Below, in pieces: positions 24,279-33,726 of a stretch of DNA of 64,000 bases; position 1 is the first letter of the stretch; each line of letters starts with the position of its first letter. The stretch spans positions 3,066 to 67,065 of the forward strand of contig CAYGEY010000002.1 in assembly GCA_964349065.1 (NCBI GenBank), read 5' to 3'. A program made the translations under genes and the position numbers. The notes below the pieces were generated by a model. That model worked only from the letters and a program-made list of their open reading frames with translations. It did not search any database and had not been told where the DNA came from. The DNA comes from CAYGEY01 sp964349065. GTDB lineage: Bacteria; Patescibacteriota; Gracilibacteria; 1-14-2-50-48-13.

Positions 24279-27062
24279 CTATTTCCCCTCCTTCTCCAAC
24301 TTTTTCCTTTCTTTTCTTGTGAGCCTGATTCCATTTTCACCAACAACTTCTCGTGCATGCACATTTGCGGACCCACCTGCGCGGATCACCTCCACTTGTT
24401 TCTGTTGAATATCCGCCATTTCGATGTCACTTCCATAAAGGGTACTTTCTACTTCATCCGCATTGGTTTTAATAACAGTGATGTGATCAGGATCAGCTAT
24501 GGGAGCTATTTGGGCCTCCTGTGGCATAAACTGAGTTAAATCGATCCTCATCAAACTCTCTACAATACTCTCGGTAATCGCCGTCAGAAGTTTCTCAAAT
24601 TGCATGAATGCCTCGTTCTTGTATTCAACAAGCGGGTCACGCTGTCCATATCCTCGAAGTGACACTCCCTGTCGAATGTATTGCATCGTTTCTAAATGCT
24701 CCATCCAGAGTACGTCTATTGCCCTAAGATAAAGGCTGCGCTCAAGCTTTCGCATGATTTCCGCATTATTGACTAACGCCTCACGTCTTTCATATGCTTT
24801 CAATAAATAGTCCTGTGCTTTTTCGATGATTTCATCCTGCGTGAAACATTCATCTAAATCTTCTTCTGAAATCGAGTATGAATCATCATGATAAAGTGCT
24901 TTGAGTTTCTCTGCAATTTCTAATCGATTCCATTGTAGATGATTGCTTGAAGAAGTATGAACGCCTACAATATGATGTGCTTCTTGTTTCATCAGCTCCA
25001 CCATTTCACTTCGGATATGTGTATGCTTCAACACTCTCCGCCTGCGAGCATAAATAATCTCACGATGTTTATTCATCACGTCATCATATTTCACGACATT
25101 TTCACGGATATCATAATGATGATTTTCCACTTTCTTCTGTGCAGACTCAATCTGTTTGGTAATAATCCCATTCTCAATCGGCAAATCTTCAGGAACCTTA
25201 AGTGACGCCATGATTGACTTCATCCGATCTCCGCCGAAAATGCGCATAAGGTCATCATCCATCGAAATGAAAAACTGTGACTCCCCGGGATCTCCCTGAC
25301 GACCGGAACGCCCTCGAAGCTGGTTATCTATTCGGCGGGATTCATGACGCTCTGTACCAAGGATGACCAAACCTCCAAGCTCTTTCACCTCATCAGAAAT
25401 TTTAATATCCGTACCTCGACCGGCCATATTGGTTGCGATCGTGACTGCTCCTTTTTGACCTGCGTTTGCAACAATCTCCGCTTCTTTCTCGTGGAATTTT
25501 GCATTAAGGACATTGTGCGGAACACCTTCCTCAACCAAGAGTCTCGCCAGTTTTTCAGACTTTTCTATAGAGATGGTACCAACAAGCACCGGTTGCCCCT
25601 TCTCTTGTAATTCTTTCACTTGTTTTGCTATTGCCTTAAATTTGCCATGTTCAGAGAGGAAGATACTATCAGATTTATCCTTTCTGGTAACTGTACGATT
25701 AGTAGGAATAGAAACAACCTCAAGATGATAAATCTTCCCGAACTCTTCAGCCTCGGTGATCGCTGTTCCTGTCATTCCAGCAAGTTTCTTATAAAGTCGG
25801 AATAAGTTTTGAAATGTTACTGTGGCAAGCGTCATACTCTCTCTTTGCACATCCACTTTTTCCTTAGCTTCAATTGCCTGATGTAAACCCTGACTATACC
25901 GCCGACCATGGAGGATACGACCGGTAAATTCATCAACAATTTGTACCTGGTCATCCACCACAACATAATCAATGTCGCGTTTAAAACAGGCCATTGCTTT
26001 GAGGGACTGCTCAATATGATGCACTTCTTTAAACCCGGCCTGAGTATAAATATTTTCTACACCCATCATTGCCTCCATCTTCCCGATTCCTTCTTCCGTG
26101 AGAGTTGCGGTTTTTTGCTTCTCATCGATATTATAATGAGTCCCTTCTTCGAGATATTTTACAAGTTCGGAATATTTGTGATATTTGTCCGTAGACTCAG
26201 CTGCAGGTGCAGAAATAATGAGAGGAGTCCTTGCCTCGTCAATCAAAATGGAATCCACCTCGTCTACAATTGCAAAATGCAAATCGCGTTTCTGTACGAG
26301 TTGATTTTGATCCACGGCCATGTTGTCCCTGAGGTAATCAAACCCGAATTCATTATTGGTTCCGTAGGTGATGTCCGCATTGTATGCTTCGAGTTTTTCT
26401 TCAGGATTCATACCACTCATGATCACACCTGACGTGAGGCCAAGATAGTTATAGAGATGATTCATCCATTCTCGGTCACGTTGTACGAGATACTCATTGA
26501 CAGTCACAAGATGAACACCTAGACCTGTGAGAGCGTTTAATATAAGTGGCATTGAGGCAACGAACGTTTTTCCTTCACCTGTTTTCATTTCAGAAATCCT
26601 TCCTTGATGGAGTACCGTTGCACCAATGAACTGCACATCAAAAGGGACTATTTCCCATGTGATAGTATGTCCTCGCACTTCAAATGTTGTTCCTTTCAAC
26701 CTTCGGCACGCATCTCCAATCACGGCATACACCTCCGGGAGGATTTCCCAAAGTTTATCCTGGTACATTTTATGAAGTTTCTCCATTTCATTTTCGTGCT
26801 TAGTCTTGAGTTCTTTTTTATACTGCGGAGAGAGTATGGCTTCGTCTTGGAACATCTCGTTCTCCAGTTGATCTACCTTTTCCTTTTGTTTCTCTACATG
26901 TTTGGCTATGGCTTCTTTGAATACCGGGATTTTTGCTTTAAGGTCGGCGTCTGAAAGACCGGTCAAAGTTTTTTCATATGTTCGTATTTGATCTACAATA
27001 CTTCGAAGTTTCTGAACCTCTTTTTCGTTTGGGTCACCAAAAAATTTTGAGAAGAATGCCAT
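24279..27062 (-). CDS. secA: Preprotein translocase ATPase SecA
   Basis: Motor that pushes unfolded preproteins through SecYEG. 927 residues with MKTGEGKTFVASMP (Walker A), DEVDSILIDEARTPL (Walker B/DEAD), TNMAGRGTDIKI and GLVILGTERHESRRIDNQLRGR (motifs V-VI). The C-terminus is a short basic tail without the Cys-rich zinc segment of E. coli SecA, so SecB binding there is unlikely. Signal peptides on several genes in this window are its expected clients. Confidence 0.97.
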   Translation of the reverse strand: MAFFSKFFGDPNEKEVQKLRSIVDQIRTYEKTLTGLSDADLKAKIPVFKEAIAKHVEKQKEKVDQLENEMFQDEAILSPQYKKELKTKHENEMEKLHKMYQDKLWEILPEVYAVIGDACRRLKGTTFEVRGHTITWEIVPFDVQFIGATVLHQGRISEMKTGEGKTFVASMPLILNALTGLGVHLVTVNEYLVQRDREWMNHLYNYLGLTSGVIMSGMNPEEKLEAYNADITYGTNNEFGFDYLRDNMAVDQNQLVQKRDLHFAIVDEVDSILIDEARTPLIISAPAAESTDKYHKYSELVKYLEEGTHYNIDEKQKTATLTEEGIGKMEAMMGVENIYTQAGFKEVHHIEQSLKAMACFKRDIDYVVVDDQVQIVDEFTGRILHGRRYSQGLHQAIEAKEKVDVQRESMTLATVTFQNLFRLYKKLAGMTGTAITEAEEFGKIYHLEVVSIPTNRTVTRKDKSDSIFLSEHGKFKAIAKQVKELQEKGQPVLVGTISIEKSEKLARLLVEEGVPHNVLNAKFHEKEAEIVANAGQKGAVTIATNMAGRGTDIKISDEVKELGGLVILGTERHESRRIDNQLRGRSGRQGDPGESQFFISMDDDLMRIFGGDRMKSIMASLKVPEDLPIENGIITKQIESAQKKVENHHYDIRENVVKYDDVMNKHREIIYARRRRVLKHTHIRSEMVELMKQEAHHIVGVHTSSSNHLQWNRLEIAEKLKALYHDDSYSISEEDLDECFTQDEIIEKAQDYLLKAYERREALVNNAEIMRKLERSLYLRAIDVLWMEHLETMQYIRQGVSLRGYGQRDPLVEYKNEAFMQFEKLLTAITESIVESLMRIDLTQFMPQEAQIAPIADPDHITVIKTNADEVESTLYGSDIEMADIQQKQVEVIRAGGSANVHAREVVGENGIRLTRKERKKLEKEGK

Positions 27063-27150
27063 ATTGAAATGCTATTAAATGCTATTTTTTTACACATTGG
27101 ACTATAATAGTTTTTAATCTACTTGCAAACCAAAATCTTGCGGTTATAGT

Positions 27151-27750
27151 TTATCTATCACGATGGTGAGCTACGTTGGGGTTCCTGTCTCCAATCGGAT
27201 GCTCACCGTTCTTATTTTTCCTGTTCTTTCCCCCACGAAATCCGTAATTCATGATCTTGCGTAAATCACTAACATAAAAAAAGTAGTGGGCATATTTCCT
27301 GATCAGTGAAGAATATCCTCTCTTGTTGGGGATTCCAATTTTGAATAATTTATTATGCTTATCAAGATATTCATAGAGACAATAAAAATCCCCGTCACCG
27401 GAAATAATAACCGCTTTTTCGTAATTATTCAATTCAATCATAGTTTGCAAAACAAGTTCTGCATCGCAGTTCCCCTTCACTATTCCATCACGTTCAAGAG
27501 TTGGTTTATAAATGAGTTCATAGCCATTTTCTGTGAGTGATTTGTACATTGGTTCATTCCCCTCCACAAATCCTATGAAAAGAAATGCCTTTTCTACATT
27601 AAATTTTTCTTTGAGATACACCCGGAGTTTGCGAAAATCAAGCTTCCAACCGAGAGCATTAATCGCAAGATTAAGATTTTGACTATCTATGAATGCATAG
27701 TTATTATGTGGCTTTTTTGGCTTTATTTTTTGAAAGAATTTTTTGATCAT
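27151..27750 (-). CDS. NYN-domain (LabA/DUF88-type) putative RNase
   Basis: PIN-like nuclease fold. Acidic residues in the expected positions: FIDSQNLN (Asp22), GNCDAELVLQTM and VIISGDGDF. A basic tail (GGKNRKNKNGEH) could help bind RNA. 199 residues. It lies five bases after the small membrane-protein gene 27756, itself overlapping ileS, so all three may be one transcript. Substrate unknown. Confidence 0.8.
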   Translation of the reverse strand: MIKKFFQKIKPKKPHNNYAFIDSQNLNLAINALGWKLDFRKLRVYLKEKFNVEKAFLFIGFVEGNEPMYKSLTENGYELIYKPTLERDGIVKGNCDAELVLQTMIELNNYEKAVIISGDGDFYCLYEYLDKHNKLFKIGIPNKRGYSSLIRKYAHYFFYVSDLRKIMNYGFRGGKNRKNKNGEHPIGDRNPNVAHHRDR

Positions 27751-27755
27751 AATTG

Positions 27756-28016
27756 TTAATAAATTATCGTCCCACGATTTGAACTACTTGAACTTGTCCC
27801 AGTCCCCTGACTCCCAAAATTAATTATAAACATCAATGCCAAAAGCAGAAAAAAAATCCCGGCCATCAGTTGAACAAAGTACATCCACTTGGAAAACGGA
27901 CGTAGGGCAGACACGCCTTGCATCTGTTTTTTCAGAAGTAAGTTGATCACCGCAAATGTTACCGCTGCGATGATCCATACTATTATAAGAAGAATTTGTG
28001 TTATTGTCGGTGTCAT
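27756..28016 (-). CDS. Small membrane protein with two helices
   Basis: 86 residues, two transmembrane helices (about 6-28 and 45-66) separated by a short basic loop, and a Ser/Gly-rich tail. The ATG overlaps the ileS TGA as ATGA, which supports translation coupled to ileS. The topology recalls SecG and the pilin-like genes at 43938, but the sequence matches neither. Function unknown. Confidence 0.65.
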   Translation of the reverse strand: MTPTITQILLIIVWIIAAVTFAVINLLLKKQMQGVSALRPFSKWMYFVQLMAGIFFLLLALMFIINFGSQGTGTSSSSSNRGTIIY

Positions 28017-31000
28017 GCGTTTTTGGATACAGTTTCAATCCCAACTATACACTCTCCGTCAAAGAGAGAAAGCGTTTTTGTGAGCTTCGGCATATCACCG
28101 CTATATGAGAGATCAAGGGCGAGAGTCTCCTTGCGAATATAATCCCCCCATTCCTCAAGCATCTTGGTCAGCTCCTGTGCAATATTTCCGGAAATTAAAA
28201 TGGTGATATTGTCTGTCACTGCAAGATCATTGTCTTTACGTAAATCCTGGATTTCACGCACCAGATCCCTTGCGGCACCTTCACGAATGAGTAATTCGTC
28301 AATTGTCGTATCAAGTGCAACAACAATCCCGGCCATACTCTGCGCAGAAACTCCTTCGTGACTTTCGTACCCGACTTCTACCTCGTGTGGTTCTAAAATC
28401 ATTCCCATGATTTCAATGGATCCATCATCTTTGAGTATAAAATTCCCAGCTCTTGCCTCTTTAATAACCTCCTGCACCTTGCCTCCGAGCCTCGGCCCAA
28501 GCACCTTAGCATCCGGCTTCGCCACCGGTTTTCCAAGTTGTTCCGGATCTTTTTCAAACCGGATTTCTTTCACATTAAGCTCCTCTAAAATTACCTCTTT
28601 GTATTTTTCCAGCTGTGTAATTTTCAAAGATTTCGGCAGAGCAATTTGTGCTAAGCGTAGTGGCATTCGCACCTTTATTTTTTCTTTTGAACGGATGGCA
28701 AGCCCAAGTTGCACAATAGCTCGAACTGCATTTACTTCTTTAATAAGATTTTCATCAAACCAATTATTTTTATTGGTATCAAAGTAGGAAAGATGCACAG
28801 ACTCAGCATTTGGAACGAGATTCATGTACATTTCCTCAGTAATGAAAGGAGTGATTGGAGCCAGGAGTTGGCAAAACCGGATTAATACCTCGTGAAGCGT
28901 TGAATACGCATTATTTTTATCAGTATCATTTTCACTCTTCCAAAATCTGCGACGAGAGCGACGGATATACCAGTTGGTCATCGCATCCATACTCGCAAGC
29001 AGGATATCTGTCACACCTTTGAGATCATATTTTTCCATTGCCTCGTGGTAGAGCCTCTCCGTGTTTTCCATTTCAGAGAGCATCCAGAGATCAAGATTGT
29101 GCGAAATATTAGTTAAATCTTTTGATTCAATATCCCAATTATCAACATTGGCATACGTCATAAAAAACGTGTACGAATGCCAGAGCGGAAGGATCATTTT
29201 TCGGAGAGTTTCTTCGACGCCTTTTTTACTGAAACGTAAGTTTTCTCCATGGACGACAGGTGAGTTCATGAGGTAAAACCTGAGGCTATCTGCTCCAAGT
29301 TCAGTAAAAATCTCAGAAGGATCAGGATAGTTTTTGAGCCGTTTGGACATTTTTTTCCCATCCTCAGCTAATACTAGGCCGTTCACCACAACATTTTTAA
29401 ATGCAGGATTATCTTGACCAAGTCCTGATGCACCGTCTGTTAATGCGGTTGCGAGCACCATCAATGTATAAAACCAGCCCCTTGTCTGATCAGCTCCTTC
29501 GGCAATGAAATCTGCCGGAAAATTTTTCCTGGTTTTTTCAAGATTTTCAAATGGATAATGATTTTGTGCATACGGCATAGAACCTGATTCAAACCAACAA
29601 TCAAAAACCTCCGGAACACGGTACATCAATTCACCTTTTTCTGAAGTGAGCGTTATCCCATCCACAAAGTGTTTGTGAAGATCAAATTCTTTTCCGGAGA
29701 GACTATCAAGAAATAAGGTTTTTGCTGAGCCGGTTTCGAGCTCATTGATGGTCGACATTTTTTCAGGAGATTTATTCCGAAGTACGTATTCCACCACTTG
29801 GAGAACAGCGGCATGGGAAACTATGTATACCGTTTTTCCTGCATGGTTTTCTTTTATGTCTTTCAATAAAGAAGTCAGGCGTTTTGCAATATCTTCATAA
29901 CTTTCACTTCCTGTTGTTCTTTTTCCGGAAAAATATTCTTTTGACCCGCTTAGCTTTTCGTATACATCTATTTTAGAAAGCACTTCTTCCGTGTCCAATT
30001 TCTTACCTTCCCAATCACCTCCGTTCATTTCTATAAGACCACCATCTATTTTTATTTCAATAGTTCCACCAAAAAATTTCTCCACAGCTTGAGCGGTCTC
30101 ACGTGCTCTGAGAATGGGAGAAGAATATATCACATCCGGGCGTTCCTCAACATATTTCATTAATGTATCAGAAACCTGTTTTTTGCCTTTTTCGGTGAGG
30201 TGATGTTTATCAATTTCTGATGACCAAATATTAGTAACGTTCTTTTCAGATTCGCCATGTCGTAATAAAACTATCTTCGTGAGACGACCTTTTGCTTCAT
30301 GATATAGTTCATCAAGCCCTGCAATTACCTTCATTTCTAATCCGTCTTTCGTGCGCCAGATCGGCAATGGAGTTCCCCAAAACCTGTTTCGGGAAATCGC
30401 CCAATCTCGGACATTTTCTAACCACTTCCCAAATCTGCCGTCCTTCATGTGATCCGGTACCCAATGCACTTTTGCATTATTTGCGATGAGTTTTTCTTTG
30501 AGCTCTGTCACTCGTACAAACCATGTTTCGATAGGTTTGTAGATTAAAGGGGTGTCTGTTCTCCAACAATGAGGGTAGCTGTGCATGATGGTTTCTTGCT
30601 TCACTAAAGATCCATCATTTTTTAGACGTTCGATAATCGGTTTATTCGCATCAAACACGAGCATATTTTCAAAGTCTTTCACCTCATGAGTAAATGTCCC
30701 GTCATCCTGGATGGGATCCATGATCTCGATCCCTTTTTCATTGATAACACGGAAGTCATCTTCACCATATGGGGCTAAATGTACAATCCCTGTACCATCT
30801 CCTTCTGTGACGAAATCAGCTAGGACAGTCTGGAAGGCACCTTCCTCAGCTTTATGTGCAAAGTATGGAAAAATCGGAGTGTATTTCAAATTGGCAAGAT
30901 CTGAACCATGAAAAGTTGTAAGGATTTGGTATTGAGCTTCATCCTTGTAATATTTTGATAGCGAAGATTTTGCCAAAACATATTGTTCATTTTTTTCAAC

Positions 31001-31771
31001 ATCCTTGATGAGAACATATTCCATTTTTTCTCCCAAAGCGAGCAAAAGGTTGGATGGAAGGGTCCACGGGGTTGTTGTCCATGCCAAAATATAAATAGGT
31101 TCACTATTTTCAAATCGAAAATTGGGCAAAAGAAACTTGACTGTCACTGCCGGATCTTGCCTGTCTTGATAATTTTGTTGTGCTTCAAAATTAGAAAGCG
31201 GGGATGAAATACGGTAGGAAAAAGGCACTACTTTTTTACCAAGATAGACGAGATCCTTTTTCCAAAGCTCAGCAAACACCCACCAGATTGACTCCATAAA
31301 CCATGGCTCCATAGTCTTATAATCGTCGTCCATATCCACAAATCGACCCAGACGCTCAATCATTACTTTCCATTCATCAGCATATTTTAATATAGTTTGA
31401 CGACAGCTTTCATTAAATCGATCTACACCGTATTCTTCGATCTCAAGCCGAGATCCAAGTCCAAGTTCCTTTTCTTTTTCAAACTCGATAGGAAGACCAT
31501 GGCAATCCCATCCCCAACGCCGATCCACGCGGTACCCGCGCATTGTCCAATACCTCGGCACCATGTCCTTCATGACCGAGGCGAGGATATGACCATAATG
31601 AGGAAGCCCGGTCGCGAAAGGGGGTCCGTCGTAAAAAGTATATTCTTTGTCTGTGGATCTTGACGTGATAGATCTCCTAAAAATCTGCTCTTTTTTCCAA
31701 AAATCGAGAATACGTTCTTCTAATTTTGGAAAAGATTCTTTGGGGTTCGGTTTTTTGAAGTGGTGAGTCAT
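28013..31771 (-). CDS. ileS: Isoleucyl-tRNA synthetase with inserted histidine-phosphatase domain
   Basis: Charges tRNA-Ile. Class I signatures HYGH (58-61) and KMSKR (807-811) are intact, as are CP1 editing motifs (WTTTPWTLPSN, GTGIVHLAPYGEDDF). 1252 residues is about 200 longer than usual for this anticodon-binding type. The excess is one block, about residues 498-690 (29702-30280), inserted between LDELYHEAKG and FDLHKHFVDG. It carries a full histidine-phosphatase active site: LLRHGES (Arg504, His505), SPILRARETA (Arg557), a Glu near 581 and VSHAA (His653). Flanking synthetase sequence resumes in frame. ATG at 31771 gives the conserved start; the frame opens 15 codons earlier. A T-box-like leader precedes it. 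Confidence 0.93.
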   Translation of the reverse strand: MTHHFKKPNPKESFPKLEERILDFWKKEQIFRRSITSRSTDKEYTFYDGPPFATGLPHYGHILASVMKDMVPRYWTMRGYRVDRRWGWDCHGLPIEFEKEKELGLGSRLEIEEYGVDRFNESCRQTILKYADEWKVMIERLGRFVDMDDDYKTMEPWFMESIWWVFAELWKKDLVYLGKKVVPFSYRISSPLSNFEAQQNYQDRQDPAVTVKFLLPNFRFENSEPIYILAWTTTPWTLPSNLLLALGEKMEYVLIKDVEKNEQYVLAKSSLSKYYKDEAQYQILTTFHGSDLANLKYTPIFPYFAHKAEEGAFQTVLADFVTEGDGTGIVHLAPYGEDDFRVINEKGIEIMDPIQDDGTFTHEVKDFENMLVFDANKPIIERLKNDGSLVKQETIMHSYPHCWRTDTPLIYKPIETWFVRVTELKEKLIANNAKVHWVPDHMKDGRFGKWLENVRDWAISRNRFWGTPLPIWRTKDGLEMKVIAGLDELYHEAKGRLTKIVLLRHGESEKNVTNIWSSEIDKHHLTEKGKKQVSDTLMKYVEERPDVIYSSPILRARETAQAVEKFFGGTIEIKIDGGLIEMNGGDWEGKKLDTEEVLSKIDVYEKLSGSKEYFSGKRTTGSESYEDIAKRLTSLLKDIKENHAGKTVYIVSHAAVLQVVEYVLRNKSPEKMSTINELETGSAKTLFLDSLSGKEFDLHKHFVDGITLTSEKGELMYRVPEVFDCWFESGSMPYAQNHYPFENLEKTRKNFPADFIAEGADQTRGWFYTLMVLATALTDGASGLGQDNPAFKNVVVNGLVLAEDGKKMSKRLKNYPDPSEIFTELGADSLRFYLMNSPVVHGENLRFSKKGVEETLRKMILPLWHSYTFFMTYANVDNWDIESKDLTNISHNLDLWMLSEMENTERLYHEAMEKYDLKGVTDILLASMDAMTNWYIRRSRRRFWKSENDTDKNNAYSTLHEVLIRFCQLLAPITPFITEEMYMNLVPNAESVHLSYFDTNKNNWFDENLIKEVNAVRAIVQLGLAIRSKEKIKVRMPLRLAQIALPKSLKITQLEKYKEVILEELNVKEIRFEKDPEQLGKPVAKPDAKVLGPRLGGKVQEVIKEARAGNFILKDDGSIEIMGMILEPHEVEVGYESHEGVSAQSMAGIVVALDTTIDELLIREGAARDLVREIQDLRKDNDLAVTDNITILISGNIAQELTKMLEEWGDYIRKETLALDLSYSGDMPKLTKTLSLFDGECIVGIETVSKNA

Positions 31772-31778
31772 GGTAAAC

Positions 31779-31806
31779 AAAAAATGCAGAATAAAATATT
31801 TCTGCA
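31779..31806 (-). terminator. Leader terminator in front of ileS
   Basis: On the minus strand TGCAGAA / TTCTGCA stem with an eight-base loop followed by TTTTTTG, ending eight bases before the ATG. A terminator just ahead of a coding region implies attenuation. Confidence 0.75.
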
Positions 31807-31945
31807 ATCGGCCCAAAAAATTTGGGAGGTACCACCGAGAGCTATACTTGATTTGGTTTGAGGAGTCTACTGGGATTTTGGCCCTTTCTTTCCTCTACGC
31901 TTCACTCATGTGAAATCCCGTTGATAGCGGGTTGGCGTATTTGAT
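31807..31945 (-). ncRNA. Compact T-box riboswitch in the ileS leader
   Basis: Minus-strand reading order: a short hairpin CCCG-CTATCAA-CGGG (31917-31931) whose loop contains AUC, an Ile codon; a second stem GAGG...CCTC (31860-31895) with GAAAGA opposite AGTAGA, resembling the S-turn of T-box Stem II; then TCGG-TGGTACCT-CCCAAA / TTTGGG-CCGA (31808-31838). The last has the T-box antiterminator form, with TGGT in the bulge to pair with the tRNA acceptor end. The leader terminator follows. Seen: the pairings. Inferred: sensing of uncharged tRNA-Ile. The first stem is much shorter than in classical T-boxes. Confidence 0.72.
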
Positions 31946-31950
31946 TCAAA

Positions 31951-31980
31951 ATTATAGTAACAGGATTTTATTTATTGAAA
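31951..31980 (-). promoter_or_regulatory. ileS promoter
   Basis: On the minus strand TTTCAA, 18 bases, TATAAT; the start point would leave a leader of about 175 bases holding the T-box. Confidence 0.6.
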
Positions 31981-31989
31981 AGAAAAAAT

Positions 31990-32022
31990 AACTCCTGGGC
32001 AAAAAAAGAAAACCCAGGAGTT
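31990..32022 (-). terminator. Intrinsic terminator after the DUF192 gene
   Basis: Perfect ten-base stem AACTCCTGGG / CCCAGGAGTT, followed on the minus strand by ATTTTTTC. Confidence 0.85.
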
Positions 32023-32102
32023 TGGAGGTAGCATCTACATGACAAGTGTTTTCTCTACCAAGTTTGTTGTTACTATAGTTAGGAATGTTTATTAGTCAAC
32101 AC

Positions 32103-32807
32103 CTACTTCCACTCCGCACTTTTTACACCTCTTCCCTGAGGCAGAACCTCAATCACATACATCACATTGGCAAATTCTTCTCCAACCAATGGACACACCT
32201 TCATCACCACGCACGTCGTCAGATATCTCCTCTCATTGATCACCTTTTTATCTTTGTCTAAAAATATCAAATCAAGTGGCATTATCATATCCTGCATATG
32301 AAAAGGATGCTTTCCCACCTCATCAAATGTAAAAAGCATACCTGTTCCGTCTGCGAGGCTTTCTCGATATGACAATCCCTGTTTCCTTTTTTCCGGAGAA
32401 TTTGCCACCTCCAACGCAAACTCTTTTTTCTCGCCATTTTCGAATGTGAGCAAGACTTTCTGCAAATCATACACAAATGGTGCCTTCATTTTCTGGCTTA
32501 AAGTTTTTTTGTATTCATCGAGTTTATCATAAAATCCAAGACAATCTTTCATTAGTGTTGCATCCACATATTTACAAACGTTCTTATCCATGAACGCTCC
32601 ATACAATAATTTTGTACATTCCTCACCCTTCACTTTATCACCTCCTGTTTCACATAACTTGATGTTTTTTGCATTGTATGCGGAGTCAGCCAACTGCATC
32701 ACATCCATGGTTCTTGTATTTCTAATGTTCTGGTATGCAAAAAACGCCGCAACAGAAAGCGCGATCAAAAGGAGGAAGAAACTAATTCGTTTTGTGGTGG
32801 AGTTCAT
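32103..32807 (-). CDS. Membrane-anchored DUF192 protein
   Basis: 234 residues: an N-terminal transmembrane anchor (about 7-26), a small Cys-containing helical region (C at about 50, 61, 74 and 84, perhaps two disulfides outside the cell), and a C-terminal DUF192 domain (about 120-230) with its signature RKQGLSYRESLADGTGMLF, HPFHMQDMIMPLDLIFLD. DUF192 has no proven general function. The frame opens 24 codons earlier, but ATG 32807 gives a normal membrane-anchor start. Confidence 0.8.
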   Translation of the reverse strand: MNSTTKRISFFLLLIALSVAAFFAYQNIRNTRTMDVMQLADSAYNAKNIKLCETGGDKVKGEECTKLLYGAFMDKNVCKYVDATLMKDCLGFYDKLDEYKKTLSQKMKAPFVYDLQKVLLTFENGEKKEFALEVANSPEKRKQGLSYRESLADGTGMLFTFDEVGKHPFHMQDMIMPLDLIFLDKDKKVINERRYLTTCVVMKVCPLVGEEFANVMYVIEVLPQGRGVKSAEWK

Positions 32808-32992
32808 AGATTTGAGAAAGGTTTGTACACATACTTTAGAATAAAGAATCTTTGTGTGCAAGGTATGAACCTCTACCATAAAGTATTCCTGTTATTTGAG
32901 TCCTGTTGTTAAAATGTAGCAACAATCAAACACCTTTTCGCTTTCCTTTTAAAAAATGTCGCTCAATACTGAAACGATATTTTTAAAGATAT

Positions 32993-33607
32993 ATGAAAAA
33001 ATACAAGACAATGGTTTATGTAGATGGATTTAATTTGTATTATGGTGTGCTCAAAGGTACACCTTACAAGTGGCTTAATATTGATGCTCTTGTAAAAAAT
33101 TTACTGACAAATAATGAGATTATTGGGATTAAGTATTTTACTGCGCCTGTGACCGATAGAAGAAGACTCAAGAACCAAAAAATATATATTTGTGCATTAC
33201 AAACAATGATTCCATATTTTGAATGTATATTTGGTTATTTTCAAGAAAAGCGTTCTGACATGCGACATCTAAATCCACCCCCGAACAAAGTTCAAGTACT
33301 TGTTTCAGAAGAAAAAGGGACAGATGTTAATATTGCAGTTGAAATTGTAAACGATATTCATACTAAAGATTTTGACAGTGTTCTATTAATTTCAAATGAT
33401 GGAGATTTAGAAAGATCTTTAAACATTGCAAAACAAAAAGGGAAAAAGATTATTCTAATTTCACCATTAATGAATAAAAAAGCTCGTCCAGCACATAAAT
33501 TAGTAAAAATTGCTGACCATGTCTATTTCCTAAAAATACCAAATATATTAAAAAAATCATTATTACCAAAATCAGTAGGAATTTATACCTGTCCATCGCA
33601 TTGGTAA
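32993..33607 (+). CDS. NYN-domain (LabA/DUF88-type) putative RNase
   Basis: 204 residues with acidic active-site segments VYVDGFNLYYG, KGTDVNIAVEIV and LLISNDGDLERSL, the standard NYN arrangement. Second NYN protein in the window; the two share fold motifs but little sequence. The C-terminus (TCPSHW) is non-conserved. Base composition is more A/T-rich than its neighbours and it stands alone, so it could be acquired. Substrate unknown. Confidence 0.82.
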   Translation: MKKYKTMVYVDGFNLYYGVLKGTPYKWLNIDALVKNLLTNNEIIGIKYFTAPVTDRRRLKNQKIYICALQTMIPYFECIFGYFQEKRSDMRHLNPPPNKVQVLVSEEKGTDVNIAVEIVNDIHTKDFDSVLLISNDGDLERSLNIAKQKGKKIILISPLMNKKARPAHKLVKIADHVYFLKIPNILKKSLLPKSVGIYTCPSHW

Positions 33608-33616
33608 TACTGAAAG

Positions 33617-33682
33617 GCCATCCTCACGGTATGGCCCGTCTCAAGCTATACACTTGAGACGGGCCATGTAAATAGCTTGAGA
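33617..33682. repeat. Overlapping inverted repeats between convergent genes
   Basis: ATGGCCCGTCTCAAG (33631-33645) pairs perfectly with CTTGAGACGGGCCAT (33653-33667). Two competing pairings exist: TCTCAAGCTAT with ATAGCTTGAGA further on, and GGCCAT (33617) with ATGGCC. There is no T-run on either side, so it is not a standard intrinsic terminator. Confidence 0.6.
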
Positions 33683-33726
33683 TCAACATAAATATTTTAA
33701 TGCTGAAAATATTGAAGTCAAGAACT

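Noticed and set aside
27756..28016. SecG
   Set aside because: Two helices and a Gly/Ser tail are similar in layout, but the conserved SecG loop residues between the helices are missing.
33631..33667. Ordinary intrinsic terminator
   Set aside because: No T-run follows the stem on either strand, so it is listed as an inverted repeat instead.
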